Below, piece by piece: positions 26,379-34,316 of a DNA stretch of 64,000 nt (the stretch's first letter is position 1; the number at the start of each line of letters is the position of its first letter). Position numbers and translations under genes: made by a program. The stretch lies in NCBI GenBank assembly GCA_963728445.1, contig CAVSJO010000001.1, positions 1-64,000 of the forward strand, written 5' to 3'. Source of the DNA: CAVSJO01 sp963728445. Lineage in GTDB: Bacteria; Gemmatimonadota; Gemmatimonadetes; Longimicrobiales; RSA9. Under the pieces are notes generated by a model that saw only the letters and a list, made by a program, of their open reading frames with translations, did no database searches and was not told where the DNA came from.

Positions 26379-27371
26379 ATGGCACCCGGGTACGAGATCG
26401 GCGAGGCACGACGGGCGGGACTGCTCACGATCGTTCCGCTGGTGAGGAACGGCGGGAACGGCGGCGGTGGGATCGAGGAGGGGTCGCCCTGGATTTCATT
26501 GGCCGACGCCGTCGAAAGCGGTGAGCTCGAGATCACGGAGGTCGGCGACGGGATCGTCGGGGAGCTGGAGGCAGTCAATCGGTCCGATTTGCACGTCCTG
26601 ATCCTGGACGGGGAGCAGCTGATCGGGGCGAAGCAGAACCGCACGACCAACCGCACGGTCCTGGTGGGTCGGCGGTCGGTCACCCGCATTCCCGTCAGCT
26701 GCATGGAGCAGGGGCGGTGGCGGGACGTCGGGCGGAAGATGCAGACGGGCGGCTATCACGCGCCGAGCAAGGTCCGGAAGATCGCGCGGGTGCGGGAGGC
26801 GAAGGAGGGGGCGCGTCGGCAGGTCGGGCAGTCGGCGGAGGATGCCGGGAATCCGTCGCACCTGCTCCGGGAGGTGCAGGGCGAGGTCTGGGCCTCCATC
26901 GCGGATTCCAGCGCCCGGGCCGGTGTTCGTTCCTCCACGGGCGACCTGTTCGAGGTGTACCGTGAGAAGCTGCACGTGCTGGAGGAGCGGGCGGCTCGTT
27001 TCCGGCCGCTGCCGGGCCAGGTCGGGCTGGTGGCTTTCGCGGGCGAGTCGCTGCTCGGGCTGGACCTCGTCGGGGATCCGACCACCTTCTCCCGGCTCCA
27101 CGACCGCCTGGTCCGAGGCTACCTGTTCGACGCGCTGGAGCGTGAGCAGTGGTCGGAAGCGGCACCCGGGGACGGGGAGGCGGATTCGGGGGCCGGCCGT
27201 CCCGACCGGGAGGCCATCGAGGCCCTGCTCCGGCAGGTGGCGGAGAGCCCGCGACAGCCGCTTCCGACGGCGGGGCTGGGGGAGTACCGGGCGCTGGAGG
27301 GGCCCGTCGTGGGCGGGGAGCTGGAGTGGGACGGGGCGGTCGTCCACCTGAGCGCGTTCCCGGCGGACTGA
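26379..27371 (+). CDS. ARPP-1/DUF6569-like protein
   Basis: 330 residues from ATG 26379, chosen because AAAGGAG lies seven bases upstream. Conserved stretches LILDGEQLIGAKQNRTTNRT, PVSCMEQGRW and GLVAFAGESLLGLDLV match the ARPP-1 domain (DUF6569), a poorly understood fold linked by comparative genomics to nucleotide-derived signalling and stress systems. No signal peptide or membrane segment is present. It is not coupled to its neighbours; 163 bases of gene-free sequence precede it. Confidence 0.75.
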   Translation: MAPGYEIGEARRAGLLTIVPLVRNGGNGGGGIEEGSPWISLADAVESGELEITEVGDGIVGELEAVNRSDLHVLILDGEQLIGAKQNRTTNRTVLVGRRSVTRIPVSCMEQGRWRDVGRKMQTGGYHAPSKVRKIARVREAKEGARRQVGQSAEDAGNPSHLLREVQGEVWASIADSSARAGVRSSTGDLFEVYREKLHVLEERAARFRPLPGQVGLVAFAGESLLGLDLVGDPTTFSRLHDRLVRGYLFDALEREQWSEAAPGDGEADSGAGRPDREAIEALLRQVAESPRQPLPTAGLGEYRALEGPVVGGELEWDGAVVHLSAFPAD

Positions 27372-27409
27372 GCCGCTGGGCGCACGGCGGCGAACTTGCG
27401 GAATCGCCG

Positions 27410-27560
27410 TAGTTCTGCGAACTTTATGGGTGTTGAACGGGCAGCATTTAGGTCGCGCTCGAGCGACCTGCCTACTTGGCCGGCCCGGCCCCATGCGGGG
27501 CGAACAGGGACTAAAGGGCGACGTGGAAGCCCGCGATCGCCCGATGGGGATCGCGGGCTC
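27410..27560 (+). ncRNA. Candidate structured RNA leader with four consecutive hairpins
   Basis: The 257-base gap before the TPR gene contains four perfect stems in order. AGTTC-tgc-GAACT lies near 27411-27423. AGGTCGC-6-GCGACCT spans 27450-27469, and GCCCC-4-GGGGC spans 27488-27501. AGCCCGCGATC-10-GATCGCGGGCT spans 27528-27559. The last, 11 bp, stem ends 70 bases before ATG 27629 and is not followed by a U run, so it is not a simple terminator. This could be an untranslated leader, a cis-regulator or a small RNA. No known class is recognised, and chance stems are common at this GC content. Confidence 0.4.
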
Positions 27561-27628
27561 GTTCCGTTCCGCACCCCCTCCCGTGGCCATCACTACCCGA
27601 GCGATGCTCGGGCCGGAGGGAGGCACAC

Positions 27629-28123
27629 ATGTCCGGCAGTCATTTCGAGGACCCCACCAGTGAGCCCCGCATCTTCATCTGCCCGTCGCAGAAAGGGCCA
27701 TGGGGAGTGGTGACCTGCACCGGCGGACCGCGCGATCCGGAGTCCGGGCGTATCCCGGACGTGCGGAGGGCGGAGGCGCTTCTACGCGCCGGGATGGTCG
27801 CGCTCGACAAGCACCGGCCGCGGCGGCTCGACCGGGCCGAAATGTTGTTCCGTGCGGCACTCGACCTTCTGGTGGCGGTCCTGGCGGAGCCCCACCCCCG
27901 AATTTCCTACGCCCTCGATCGGCTGGGACTGATCTACCAGCTCCGGGGCCGGCTGGAAGAAGCGGAGCCGCTGTACACGCGGGCGCTGGCCGCCCTGGGT
28001 GAGAGGGAGCGGCCATCGAGATGGATGGACGTGACCCTGCTGAACCTGGCCACCCTGTACGGGTGTAAGGGCAGGGAGGCGGAGAGGGACGCGGTCATGC
28101 GTCGCTTCCATGCAGAGGCGTGA
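27629..28123 (+). CDS. Tetratricopeptide-repeat protein
   Basis: 164 residues. The C-terminal half contains helix pairs of TPR type: ALDRLGLIYQLRGRLEEAEP then LYTRALAALGERE, and VTLLNLATLYGCKGREAERD. It starts MSGSHFEDPTSEPRIFICPS, with no signal peptide, so it is probably a cytoplasmic scaffold. A structured leader precedes it. No partner is evident from the context. Confidence 0.7.
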   Translation: MSGSHFEDPTSEPRIFICPSQKGPWGVVTCTGGPRDPESGRIPDVRRAEALLRAGMVALDKHRPRRLDRAEMLFRAALDLLVAVLAEPHPRISYALDRLGLIYQLRGRLEEAEPLYTRALAALGERERPSRWMDVTLLNLATLYGCKGREAERDAVMRRFHAEA

Positions 28124-28198
28124 AGCGCCCACGGGGGATGAGTGCCAATATCCCCCATGGCCATGTCAGGCGAGGGGATCGGAATGGACTGAAGGTCA

Positions 28199-28503
28199 TC
28201 CTGAGTCTTCGCCGTCGCTGACGAAGGGCGAGGATGCCCGCAAGGGGCTACTATAACTGCTCGAAGCGATCGTCTTCACCATCCATGACTGCGGGTTCAT
28301 CGCCCGGAGTGCCCTCGAGGCGGACGATGGGAGTGAGATCCGGATCGCCAAGATCTATCGTCTGATCGAATGCTGCGGTTTCGGCATCCACGACCTCTCG
28401 CGCACGGAATTGGACGCTGCGAACGAGCTCCCACGGTTCAACATGGCGCTGGAGCTCGGTCTCTTTCTGGGCGCGAAGCGATTCGGGAGTGCGACTCAGC
28501 AGC
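28199..28503 (+). pseudogene. Decayed duplicate of the 20.4-kb VFLNCPFD gene
   Basis: The DNA from CCTGAGTCTT (28200) through the GAGGATGCCCGC leader matches the region in front of the intact gene at 20.4 kb. It then resumes with CTCGAAGCGATCGTCTTCAC and continues nearly identically to GTGCGACTCAGCAGC. About 60 bases encoding the NCPFD start and the entire second half are missing. The remaining 28504-28678 carries no gene; it holds a 12-bp palindrome GGCTGCGCAGCC at 28549-28560, next to CCGAC-5-GTCGG. Confidence 0.85.
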
Positions 28504-28613
28504 TACCGGTGACAATCTGAGGCCGTGGCGGCCGACATCCTGTCGGAGGGCTGCGCAGCCTCGACGGACAGACGGGTTCTCTGAAATGGTAGGCGCCGGA
28601 CCGGCGGAATATG

Positions 28614-28655
28614 CTACCACTTGACGGAACCATCCGGCGGGTGCGAAAGTGGTAG
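28614..28655. promoter_or_regulatory. 9-bp inverted repeat before the RHH-MazF module
   Basis: CTACCACTT (28614-28622) and AAGTGGTAG (28647-28655) are exact complements separated by 24 bases. The flanking words GGGTTCTCT also occur twice (28574 and 28655). The element ends 24 bases before the antitoxin start, the position expected for an autoregulatory operator. Confidence 0.45.
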
Positions 28656-28678
28656 GGTTCTCTATCGGAGGTGACGCC

Positions 28679-29008
28679 GTGGCGCGAGCGAGTGGGGGCG
28701 TTTCTCGGGGGCGGCTTTCGACCCGGAGCGTTGCCCGACGTACGGGCGACCGACCGAAGAAGGTGGGCTGGCAGGTACGCGAGTCGGTTGTCGACGCCGT
28801 GAAGGAGGCGGTCGAGGGCGGTGCGGCAGAAAGCCAGAACGCCTTCGTGGAGGATGCACTGCTGCGTCGATTGAAGGCGCTGCGCCGCGAGAAGATCTAT
28901 TCGGCGTACGAGGAGGCGGCCCGGGACCCGGTCTTCATGGAGGACATGCGGAGCATAAGCGACGCGTTCGCAGGTACGGCGCGCGACGGACTCGAAGCGG
29001 GGCTCTGA
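28679..29008 (+). CDS. Antitoxin of the MazF module
   Basis: 109 residues from GTG 28679, selected by the ribosome site GGAGGT at 28667-28672 six bases upstream. After a basic leader, KKVGWQVRESVVDAVKEAVE and SQNAFVEDALLRRLK form the ribbon-helix-helix DNA-binding unit, and the acidic C-terminal helix (AYEEAARDPVFMEDM) is the likely toxin-neutralising arm. The stop lies 5 bases from the MazF start. Confidence 0.8.
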   Translation: MARASGGVSRGRLSTRSVARRTGDRPKKVGWQVRESVVDAVKEAVEGGAAESQNAFVEDALLRRLKALRREKIYSAYEEAARDPVFMEDMRSISDAFAGTARDGLEAGL

Positions 29009-29013
29009 GACGA

Positions 29014-29397
29014 GTGGCGCACGTCGGGCCGGTGCGGCGCTGGGAGGTATACTGGGTCGACCTGGAGCCCGCTGTGGGTAGCGAGCAGGGGGGTGAACGG
29101 CGCCCGGCCGTGGTGATCTCGAACGACGGCTTCAATCACCATTTCGACGTCGTGACCGTCGTGCCCATGACGAAGCGCGAGGGAAAGCGACGCCGCGTTT
29201 ACGCTTTTGAGGTCGCGGCCCACGACCTCATCGGGACCGGCCACGAAAGCATTCTGATGCCCCAGCAGGTTCGCACGATCTCCAGGCGGCGGCTCCTCGA
29301 GCGGGTCGGTGTGCTCGATGACGAGCGCATCCAGATCGAGCTCGAAAACCGCCTCCTCGAGCATCTGGGCATCGATTTCGAGGCGGAAGAAGCGTAG
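29014..29397 (+). CDS. mazF: MazF/PemK-type endoribonuclease toxin
   Basis: 127 residues from GTG 29014. RRWEVYWVDLEPAVGSEQGG followed by ERRPAVVISND and VVTVVPMTKRE is the MazF/PemK fold, with the conserved arginine and the E/Q-rich loop in place. MazF toxins cleave mRNA or tRNA at short motifs and stall growth. It is located directly after its antitoxin. Confidence 0.93.
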   Translation: MAHVGPVRRWEVYWVDLEPAVGSEQGGERRPAVVISNDGFNHHFDVVTVVPMTKREGKRRRVYAFEVAAHDLIGTGHESILMPQQVRTISRRRLLERVGVLDDERIQIELENRLLEHLGIDFEAEEA

Positions 29398-29454
29398 CCG
29401 GCGAGAGCAGCATGAGGTGGATCTCTCCGAGCTCGTCGGGTGAGGCGTTTTCGC

Positions 29455-29640
29455 GTCGTGCGGCGATGGGGCGCGCGCGACTGAACCGCCTCTGCGTGGT
29501 GGGATCGCCGAACCTGCGGGTCGAGCTCGAGCGGCTCGTCGCCGGACGGGTGGAGCTCCGTCTCGTCGACGGCGAGGTGTTGCGGAGCGCGAGCCAGTCG
29601 CAGGCTGACCATCGGCGCCGCCGCGAGGGTGACTCGGGAT
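29455..29640 (+). pseudogene. Fragment of the Cys4/Rossmann-like family
   Basis: Reading from about 29470 gives RLNRLCVVGSPNLRVELERL and VAGRVELRLVDGEVLRSASQ, nearly identical to residues 111-150 of the intact protein at 32.7 kb but with one glycine missing and no cysteine region upstream. It ends at a stop at 29643-29645. This is the third, most degraded, copy of the family; nothing else is visible in 29398-29664. Confidence 0.75.
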
Positions 29641-29664
29641 CGTAGAGGAACAGCCATCGAACCC

Positions 29665-30186
29665 ATGAACGCTTCCGCATTCCGGCGCCTCGCGGGCGTG
29701 CTGCTTCTTCTGGTCATGCTACCGGCCGGCGCGGCCGCGCAGGGCGCTGGCGGGACGGTGGCCGGCGGCTGCGTCGTCGCCCGTATCGTCGACGGCGACA
29801 CCCTGGTCTGCGAGGGCGGTGTCCGCGTGCGACTGCTGCTGATCGACGCGCCGGAGACGGAACAGGGCTCGTACGGGCTGCGGGCGAAGCTCGCGCTCGA
29901 GGAGCTGCTGCCGGTCGGCGACACGGCCCGGCTCGAGCTGGACGTGCAGCCGCGCGATCGCTACGGCCGGGTGCTCGCGCACGTGCACGCGGGCGGCGTG
30001 TGGATCAACCGCGCTCTGGCGCGCGCCGGCTACGTGGTGCCGCTCGTCTATCCGCCCAACGTGCGGCACGTGGAGGAGATCCGCGCGGCGGCCGACAGCG
30101 CGCGCGCCGAGCGTCGCGGGTTGTGGGAGGTCGACGCGTTCGAGTGCCTGCCGCGTGACTTCCGGGCGGGGAGGTGCCGGCCGTGA
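29665..30186 (+). CDS. Secreted thermonuclease (SNase) family protein
   Basis: 173 residues from ATG 29665. A signal peptide (FRRLAGVLLLLVMLPAGAAA) leads into the SNase fold. CVVARIVDGDTLVCEGGVRV, RLLLIDAPETEQ and RYGRVLAHVHAGGVWIN carry the calcium-binding and catalytic Asp/Arg/Glu positions. It is likely an exported or periplasmic nuclease for nutrient scavenging or competition. It is single-gene; the next gene is on the opposite strand. Confidence 0.88.
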   Translation: MNASAFRRLAGVLLLLVMLPAGAAAQGAGGTVAGGCVVARIVDGDTLVCEGGVRVRLLLIDAPETEQGSYGLRAKLALEELLPVGDTARLELDVQPRDRYGRVLAHVHAGGVWINRALARAGYVVPLVYPPNVRHVEEIRAAADSARAERRGLWEVDAFECLPRDFRAGRCRP

Positions 30187-30236
30187 GCCGGCTCCGGCGA
30201 GCTGGTGAGCGGCCGATCCAGCCGGTCCGGACCCTG

Positions 30237-30863
30237 CTAGTGAGCGGGTGAGGTGAAGAGACGGTTGCCCACCACGCGAACCGGCTCGCTGCGACGAAAT
30301 CCCGAGCTCGTGGCGTCCCACGCGAACGTCTGCACGACGAGGCCTGCGCCGGAATCGAGGATCAGCGCGATCACCGGCGGCGCGTCGTCCCGTTCCTCGA
30401 CGATCACGAAGCGCGGTGCGGCGAGCTGCACGAACTCGTTGAAGAGAGCGTAGGCGCGGCCGTCGACCCTGGCGACCAGCGCCCATCTCTGGCCGTCGTC
30501 GAGCATGAGGCGCCCGCGCGTGTCGCGTTCCGCCTGGACCCGCAGCTGCACGCTGTCCTGCCGGCCGTCCCCGGTCACGTCGCCGCGGTACTCGTCCAGC
30601 AGCAGGGGCGGCAGCTCGGCCGGACCGTCGGCGTGCACGAGCGCCGCGGCCGCCGGCTCCGGGGCCGAATCCGGCCGCGCCCGCGTCGCACGAGCGCCCG
30701 GCTCCTGCGCGGCCTTCCCGCCTTCTGCACCGCCATCGGAGCAGCCCGCGAGAGATCCGGCCGCGAGCGACATTCCCAGGAGCGCCAGCCGCAGCCGCGC
30801 CCACGCCGCGCCGATCCGCCGCTCTCTCACCCGCCGCGCCGGGGTAGTTCGATTGCGTTCCAT
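30237..30863 (-). CDS. Putative lipoprotein
   Basis: 208 residues on the minus strand. After a basic start, the segment LALLGMSLAAGSLAGC is a lipoprotein signal with a lipobox cysteine at about residue 41. A proline/alanine linker follows, and then a single globular domain (DEYRGDVTGDGRQDSVQLRV, RFVIVEERDDAPPVIALILD). The GDVTGDGRQD motif is an EF-hand-like or FG-GAP-like calcium loop. Function unknown. Confidence 0.7.
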   Translation of the reverse strand: MERNRTTPARRVRERRIGAAWARLRLALLGMSLAAGSLAGCSDGGAEGGKAAQEPGARATRARPDSAPEPAAAALVHADGPAELPPLLLDEYRGDVTGDGRQDSVQLRVQAERDTRGRLMLDDGQRWALVARVDGRAYALFNEFVQLAAPRFVIVEERDDAPPVIALILDSGAGLVVQTFAWDATSSGFRRSEPVRVVGNRLFTSPAH

Positions 30864-30969
30864 GCTTCAGTAGTGGCGGACGCCTGCCCGCGGCGCAACG
30901 GGTGTGCCGGCGTCCGCCCGGCGCGCCGGTCCTGGCAACGGACGCTGCCCTCCAGCTACTGTGCCGAGA

Positions 30970-31200
30970 ATGAGAACGCTGAGTCGAGAGGAAGCGCGGG
31001 CGTACACCGGGCGCTTCGCCGCGGAGCTTCTCGAGGGCGAACTGGCGCCGAGCGCGTTCTTCGTCGGCGGCGACGTCAGCGCCACGATGATCGGCATCGC
31101 CCGCGCCAGGCTCGCCCCGTACACGGGACGATCCGCGCTGCTCATGCTGGCGGGGCCGGAGATCCCCCTCGCCCGGTGGAGGCCCGACCCAGTCGCTTGA
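30970..31200 (+). pseudogene. Methyltransferase copy with deleted SAM-binding motif
   Basis: MRTLSREEARAYTGRFAAEL, GGDVSATMIGIARARLAPY and GPEIPLARW align with the intact methyltransferase at 34.3 kb. About 40 residues including the motif I core FELGCGTG are missing by an in-frame deletion, and the C-terminal half is absent. It cannot bind SAM. Its TGA stop is part of the -35 hexamer of the following XRE operon promoter. Confidence 0.85.
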
Positions 31201-31228
31201 CATTGTGTATCATGTAGTACATACTACA
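31197..31228 (+). promoter_or_regulatory. Promoter with overlapping 16-bp palindrome controlling the XRE operon
   Basis: A consensus -35 TTGACA (31197-31202) is followed after 17 bases by CATACT (31220-31225), four of six matches to TATAAT. The -10 lies inside the perfect palindrome TGTAGTACATACTACA (31213-31228; 7-bp arms, CA spacer). A repressor bound there would block transcription. The first gene, 39 bases downstream, is an XRE regulator, so autoregulation is the natural reading. Confidence 0.7.
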
Positions 31229-31266
31229 CGGACGCGGTACTGGGATATGGCCGATCCGGAGGGCAG

Positions 31267-31623
31267 GTGGCGACGACACTCGGCGGGTTCCTGCGCGAGC
31301 AGCGGGAAGAGCGGCGGCGGGACGACGCGCGCTATTCGCTGCGACAGGTGGCAGAGCGGGTCGGCATCGAACCGAGCTACCTGAGCAAGGTCGAGCGGGA
31401 CATCGGCTCGCCGCCGGCGGAGCCGACGCTGCGTCGCCTGGCCGAGGACCTCGAGGTCGACGCGGACGTGCTGCTCGCGCTCGCGGGGAAGATCTCCGGG
31501 GACCTGCGGCAGGCGATTCTCCGCAGGCCCCGGCTGTTCGCGGAGCTGATCCGCGAGCTGCGGGACATGCCCGACCAGGCCGTGCTTCGCCTCGTTCGCG
31601 AGGTACGCGACGGCGAGTGGTAA
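31267..31623 (+). CDS. XRE-family transcriptional regulator
   Basis: 118 residues from GTG 31267. The Cro/CI helix-turn-helix spans residues 8-66: YSLRQVAERVGIEPSYLSKV then ERDIGSPPAEPTLRRLAEDL. The C-terminal 45 residues (LRQAILRRPRLFAELIRELR) look like a dimerisation helix. It heads a three-gene run and is preceded by a textbook palindromic operator, so it is probably the self-repressing switch of the unit. Confidence 0.9.
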   Translation: MATTLGGFLREQREERRRDDARYSLRQVAERVGIEPSYLSKVERDIGSPPAEPTLRRLAEDLEVDADVLLALAGKISGDLRQAILRRPRLFAELIRELRDMPDQAVLRLVREVRDGEW

Positions 31624-31665
31624 GCGTTCACGCGCACTCTTTCTTCCACGACGACGGAGGCATCC

Positions 31666-32670
31666 ATGATCGAGCTCAAGAGGGACGCGCTGATCTTCTC
31701 GTTCCCGGAAGTCCACGCGGACGCGGTGCTCTCCATCGACTTCCAGCGCACGCTGCGCATACCGGACGACGACACGGACTATCCCCTGCCGCCGGGGCTC
31801 GGCCGCTTTCCGCTGCGCCACGTGGACGACTTCGCGAGCCGCGTGGGCGAGAGCTGGCTCGCTCACGGCGGCGTCATGCTGCCCATGTACCAGAGCGAAG
31901 CGATGTGGCTGAGCTTCCGCTCGCCGAAGGGCTACCCGTTCGCCGTCAAGGTAGCGACCGGGAAGGTCAACGCCGTGACGGGCGAGGCGTGGAGCGACGG
32001 GCTGCATCGCGACCCGCAGGACTACATGAGCATTCCCGACCAGCCCTGGCTGGATGGGTACTGCGTCGAGAAGGGCGTGATCCGGCAGTTCGTGGCAATG
32101 CCGCTGGGCAGCGGCTACAGCGTCGAGGAGCAGCTCACCGGGAAGGCGGAGCACGGGGGCGTACAGATCGTCGCCTACCCGATGAAGAGGCAGGCGTACG
32201 AGCGGATGTTGAAGGAACGCGAGGCAGTGGTGAGTGATGTTGTGCGCTCGTGCTCGATGATGCCGGCGGCGGTCATGGACATGGCCCTCGCGCCCGGCGG
32301 CCGGATGCGGCAGGAGATTTACGACGATCCGCACGCGTTCGTCGACTGGGATCAGCGGCGCCGCGGCCGCTGCTTCGTGCACCTGGCGAACGCGCTGGTC
32401 TGGCGTGCGGTGACCGGCGAGAATCCGCCGACCACGCCACCCACCGCGGAGGAGTACACGCGGGCGGGCCTGCCGTGGTTCGAGTACTACGCCGCCGACC
32501 GCAAGGCGCTCGCGGGGGCGGACTCATTGAAGGGCACGACGAGCGTCGGCCAGCTCGGGAAGCAGAAGGGCGACTCGCCCCTGCCGGAGAATACGAGTGT
32601 GGAGCCGACGAACGTGGTGGGGCTGGGGACGGGGCGGGGCGAGGATCAGGTGAGGGAGGGGGCGTTCTAG
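31666..32670 (+). CDS. Unrecognised conserved 334-residue protein of the XRE operon
   Basis: From ATG 31666, with GGAGG at 31656-31660. No signal peptide or transmembrane segment is seen. Distinctive stretches are LIFSFPEVHADAVLSIDFQR, MYQSEAMWLSFRSPKGYPFA, VKVATGKVNAVTGEAW and RQFVAMPLGSGYSVEEQLTG. There is a low-complexity, charge-poor C-terminal tail (GLGTGRGEDQVREGAF). Conserved Trp, Tyr and Gly suggest an enzyme-like or beta-rich fold, but I cannot assign a family. It lies between an XRE regulator and the Cys4/Rossmann-like protein, 2 bases from the latter. Confidence 0.75.
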   Translation: MIELKRDALIFSFPEVHADAVLSIDFQRTLRIPDDDTDYPLPPGLGRFPLRHVDDFASRVGESWLAHGGVMLPMYQSEAMWLSFRSPKGYPFAVKVATGKVNAVTGEAWSDGLHRDPQDYMSIPDQPWLDGYCVEKGVIRQFVAMPLGSGYSVEEQLTGKAEHGGVQIVAYPMKRQAYERMLKEREAVVSDVVRSCSMMPAAVMDMALAPGGRMRQEIYDDPHAFVDWDQRRRGRCFVHLANALVWRAVTGENPPTTPPTAEEYTRAGLPWFEYYAADRKALAGADSLKGTTSVGQLGKQKGDSPLPENTSVEPTNVVGLGTGRGEDQVREGAF

Positions 32671-32672
32671 GA

Positions 32673-33293
32673 GTGGCGGACGCGGTAAGCAAGGCCGATC
32701 TCTTCGCGAGGCTCGGCTACGCGGGCCCGTACCAGCGGCTGGAGGAGGTCCTGGAGCGGGCCGGGCTGTCCCGACCGGACAGGACGAACATCGCGGCGTC
32801 GAAGGCGGACGCGGTCGAAGACGTGCTCTCCAGCAGCTTCCTCATCGTGTGCTCGCGGGGCGACTGCCAGATGGAATGCGCGGAGCTGGCGGACGGCCGG
32901 ACGCTCGTGCCGGCGACGTCGCAGAGCGAGTGCTCCGTGTGCGGCGGATCCGCCAACGGGCGCGCCGTGGACGCGATGGTCGCCGCCATGAAGCGGGCGG
33001 GTCTGAGCCGGCTGTGCGTGGTCGGCGGGTCGCCGAACCTCAGGGTCGAGCTCGAGCGGCTCGTCGCCGGGCGGGTCGAGCTGCGGCTCGTGCAGGGCGT
33101 CGGGTCGCGCACGGGGCGGCAGGCGCAGGCGGACCTCGCCTGGGCCGACCGGGTCGCGATCTGGGGCGGCACGATCCTGGACCACAGGGTCTCCGGATTG
33201 TACAAGGGCGACAACGTGATCCAGTTCGCACGCCGGAGCATCCAGGAGCTGGCGCGCGAGGTGGCGCGGTCGGCCGCGATGCGGGGCGGCTGA
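32673..33293 (+). CDS. Cys4/Rossmann-like protein, full-length copy
   Basis: 206 residues from GTG 32673. An N-terminal helical part (VSKADLFARLGYAGPYQRLE) precedes two cysteine pairs, C60-x4-C65 and C87-x2-C90 (ECSVCGG), which probably form a metal site. After it a Rossmann-like domain reads RLCVVGGSPNLRVELERLV, then ADRVAIWGGTILDHRVSGLY and NVIQFARRSIQELAREVARS. The order of strands and the late HR/K motif resemble DUF2325 proteins, but the family is not certain. Two decayed relatives lie at 25.8 and 29.4 kb. It is terminal in the XRE operon. Confidence 0.75.
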   Translation: MADAVSKADLFARLGYAGPYQRLEEVLERAGLSRPDRTNIAASKADAVEDVLSSSFLIVCSRGDCQMECAELADGRTLVPATSQSECSVCGGSANGRAVDAMVAAMKRAGLSRLCVVGGSPNLRVELERLVAGRVELRLVQGVGSRTGRQAQADLAWADRVAIWGGTILDHRVSGLYKGDNVIQFARRSIQELAREVARSAAMRGG

Positions 33294-33341
33294 AGGGCCG
33301 GGCCGGCGCCACGGTCGCCGGAACGACCGTGAGGGCTGCCG

Positions 33342-33662
33342 CTACTCCTCCTCCACCAGCCTCCGCAGCCGCCCGATCGCCGCGTCCCATTGCCCCGAGA
33401 TCTCGTCCAGGTAGCGCTGCGCCAAGGCGAGGCCTTCGGGACGCAGCCGCCAGACGTGCTCGCGGCCCTGGCGTCGGCCGGCCGCGAGGCCGGCTTCCTC
33501 GAGGGCGCGCAGGTGTTTGCGGACCGCCTGGCGCGAGACGGGCGCGGCGTCGGCGAGCTGCGTGATCGACTGCGGCCCGCGCGCGCCGAGGCGGGCGACG
33601 ATGCCGAGGCGGGTGTCGTCGCCCAGCGCGGCGAACACGGGGCCGGCGCTAGCGGTCCGCAT
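33342..33662 (-). CDS. ArsR-type winged-helix regulator
   Basis: 106 residues. PVFAALGDDTRLGIVARLGA, SITQLADAAPVSRQAVRKHL and RALEEAGLAAGRRQGREHVW form a classical ArsR/SmtB fold without metal-binding cysteines. The pairing with an AHSA1/START protein, whose stop it overlaps by 14 bases, is a very common regulator-effector pair in soil bacteria. It would regulate its own operon. Confidence 0.9.
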   Translation of the reverse strand: MRTASAGPVFAALGDDTRLGIVARLGARGPQSITQLADAAPVSRQAVRKHLRALEEAGLAAGRRQGREHVWRLRPEGLALAQRYLDEISGQWDAAIGRLRRLVEEE

Positions 33663-34173
33663 CGGCGCCGTCGAAGGCCTCGGAGGCGCCCGTGACGTAT
33701 TTTTCCATGAGCCCGAGCTGCGCCTGCCAGCCGCCGTCGTTCATGCGGAACGCCTCGGCGCGCCGCGCGAAGGGGATGGCGTCGAAGCCGGACTCGGTGA
33801 TCGTCAGGCGCGTGCCCTCGGGGACTTCCTCGAGCTCGAAGGCGACGAGCGTCGTCGGCTCGCTCGAATAGTCGACGTCCGGGTCCACGGCGTAGGGGTG
33901 CCAGCGGAACGAGAACAGCCGCATGGGCTCGACGCGCTTGATCCAGCACTCGAATGGCGCGCCTTCGTGGGGGCGCTGCATCTCCGCCACATGGGGGTCG
34001 ACCGTGGTCGGGACGATGTGGCCGCTGACGCGCTCGCCGGCGACGAACGGCCCGTCGAAGCGCACGCCGAACCAGCGGCCGAACTCCTCGGCCACGCTCA
34101 CGGCGCGCCAGACGCGCTCGCGGGGGGCGCGCAGGACGACCTGCCTGCGGATGCGATCGGTGCTCGTGGGCAT
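33649..34173 (-). CDS. AHSA1/SRPBCC domain protein
   Basis: 174 residues from the minus-strand ATG at 34171-34173. RRQVVLRAPRERVWRAVSVA, EEFGRWFGVRFDG and GTRLTITESGFDAIPF are typical of the START/Bet v1-like AHSA1 family, with a hydrophobic ligand cavity. It is the first gene of the pair with the ArsR regulator. Ligand unknown. Confidence 0.9.
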   Translation of the reverse strand: MPTSTDRIRRQVVLRAPRERVWRAVSVAEEFGRWFGVRFDGPFVAGERVSGHIVPTTVDPHVAEMQRPHEGAPFECWIKRVEPMRLFSFRWHPYAVDPDVDYSSEPTTLVAFELEEVPEGTRLTITESGFDAIPFARRAEAFRMNDGGWQAQLGLMEKYVTGASEAFDGADADR

Positions 34174-34316
34174 TCGGATCCTTCGGAAGGCGGTTGCCGC
34201 GCAACTCGGCGGTTGCATAATGAATGGGACGGGAGGACCGGATCCGCAACCTTGGAGTTGCGCATGGGGAACGCGGGACGAGGCGGCGGTGCAGCGCGGT
34301 GTGAGCCGGGGCGGCC

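Noticed and set aside
27528..27559. 11-bp stem as a rho-independent terminator
   Set aside because: It is not followed by a T-run, and it lies 150 bases after the preceding stop, immediately before the next gene.
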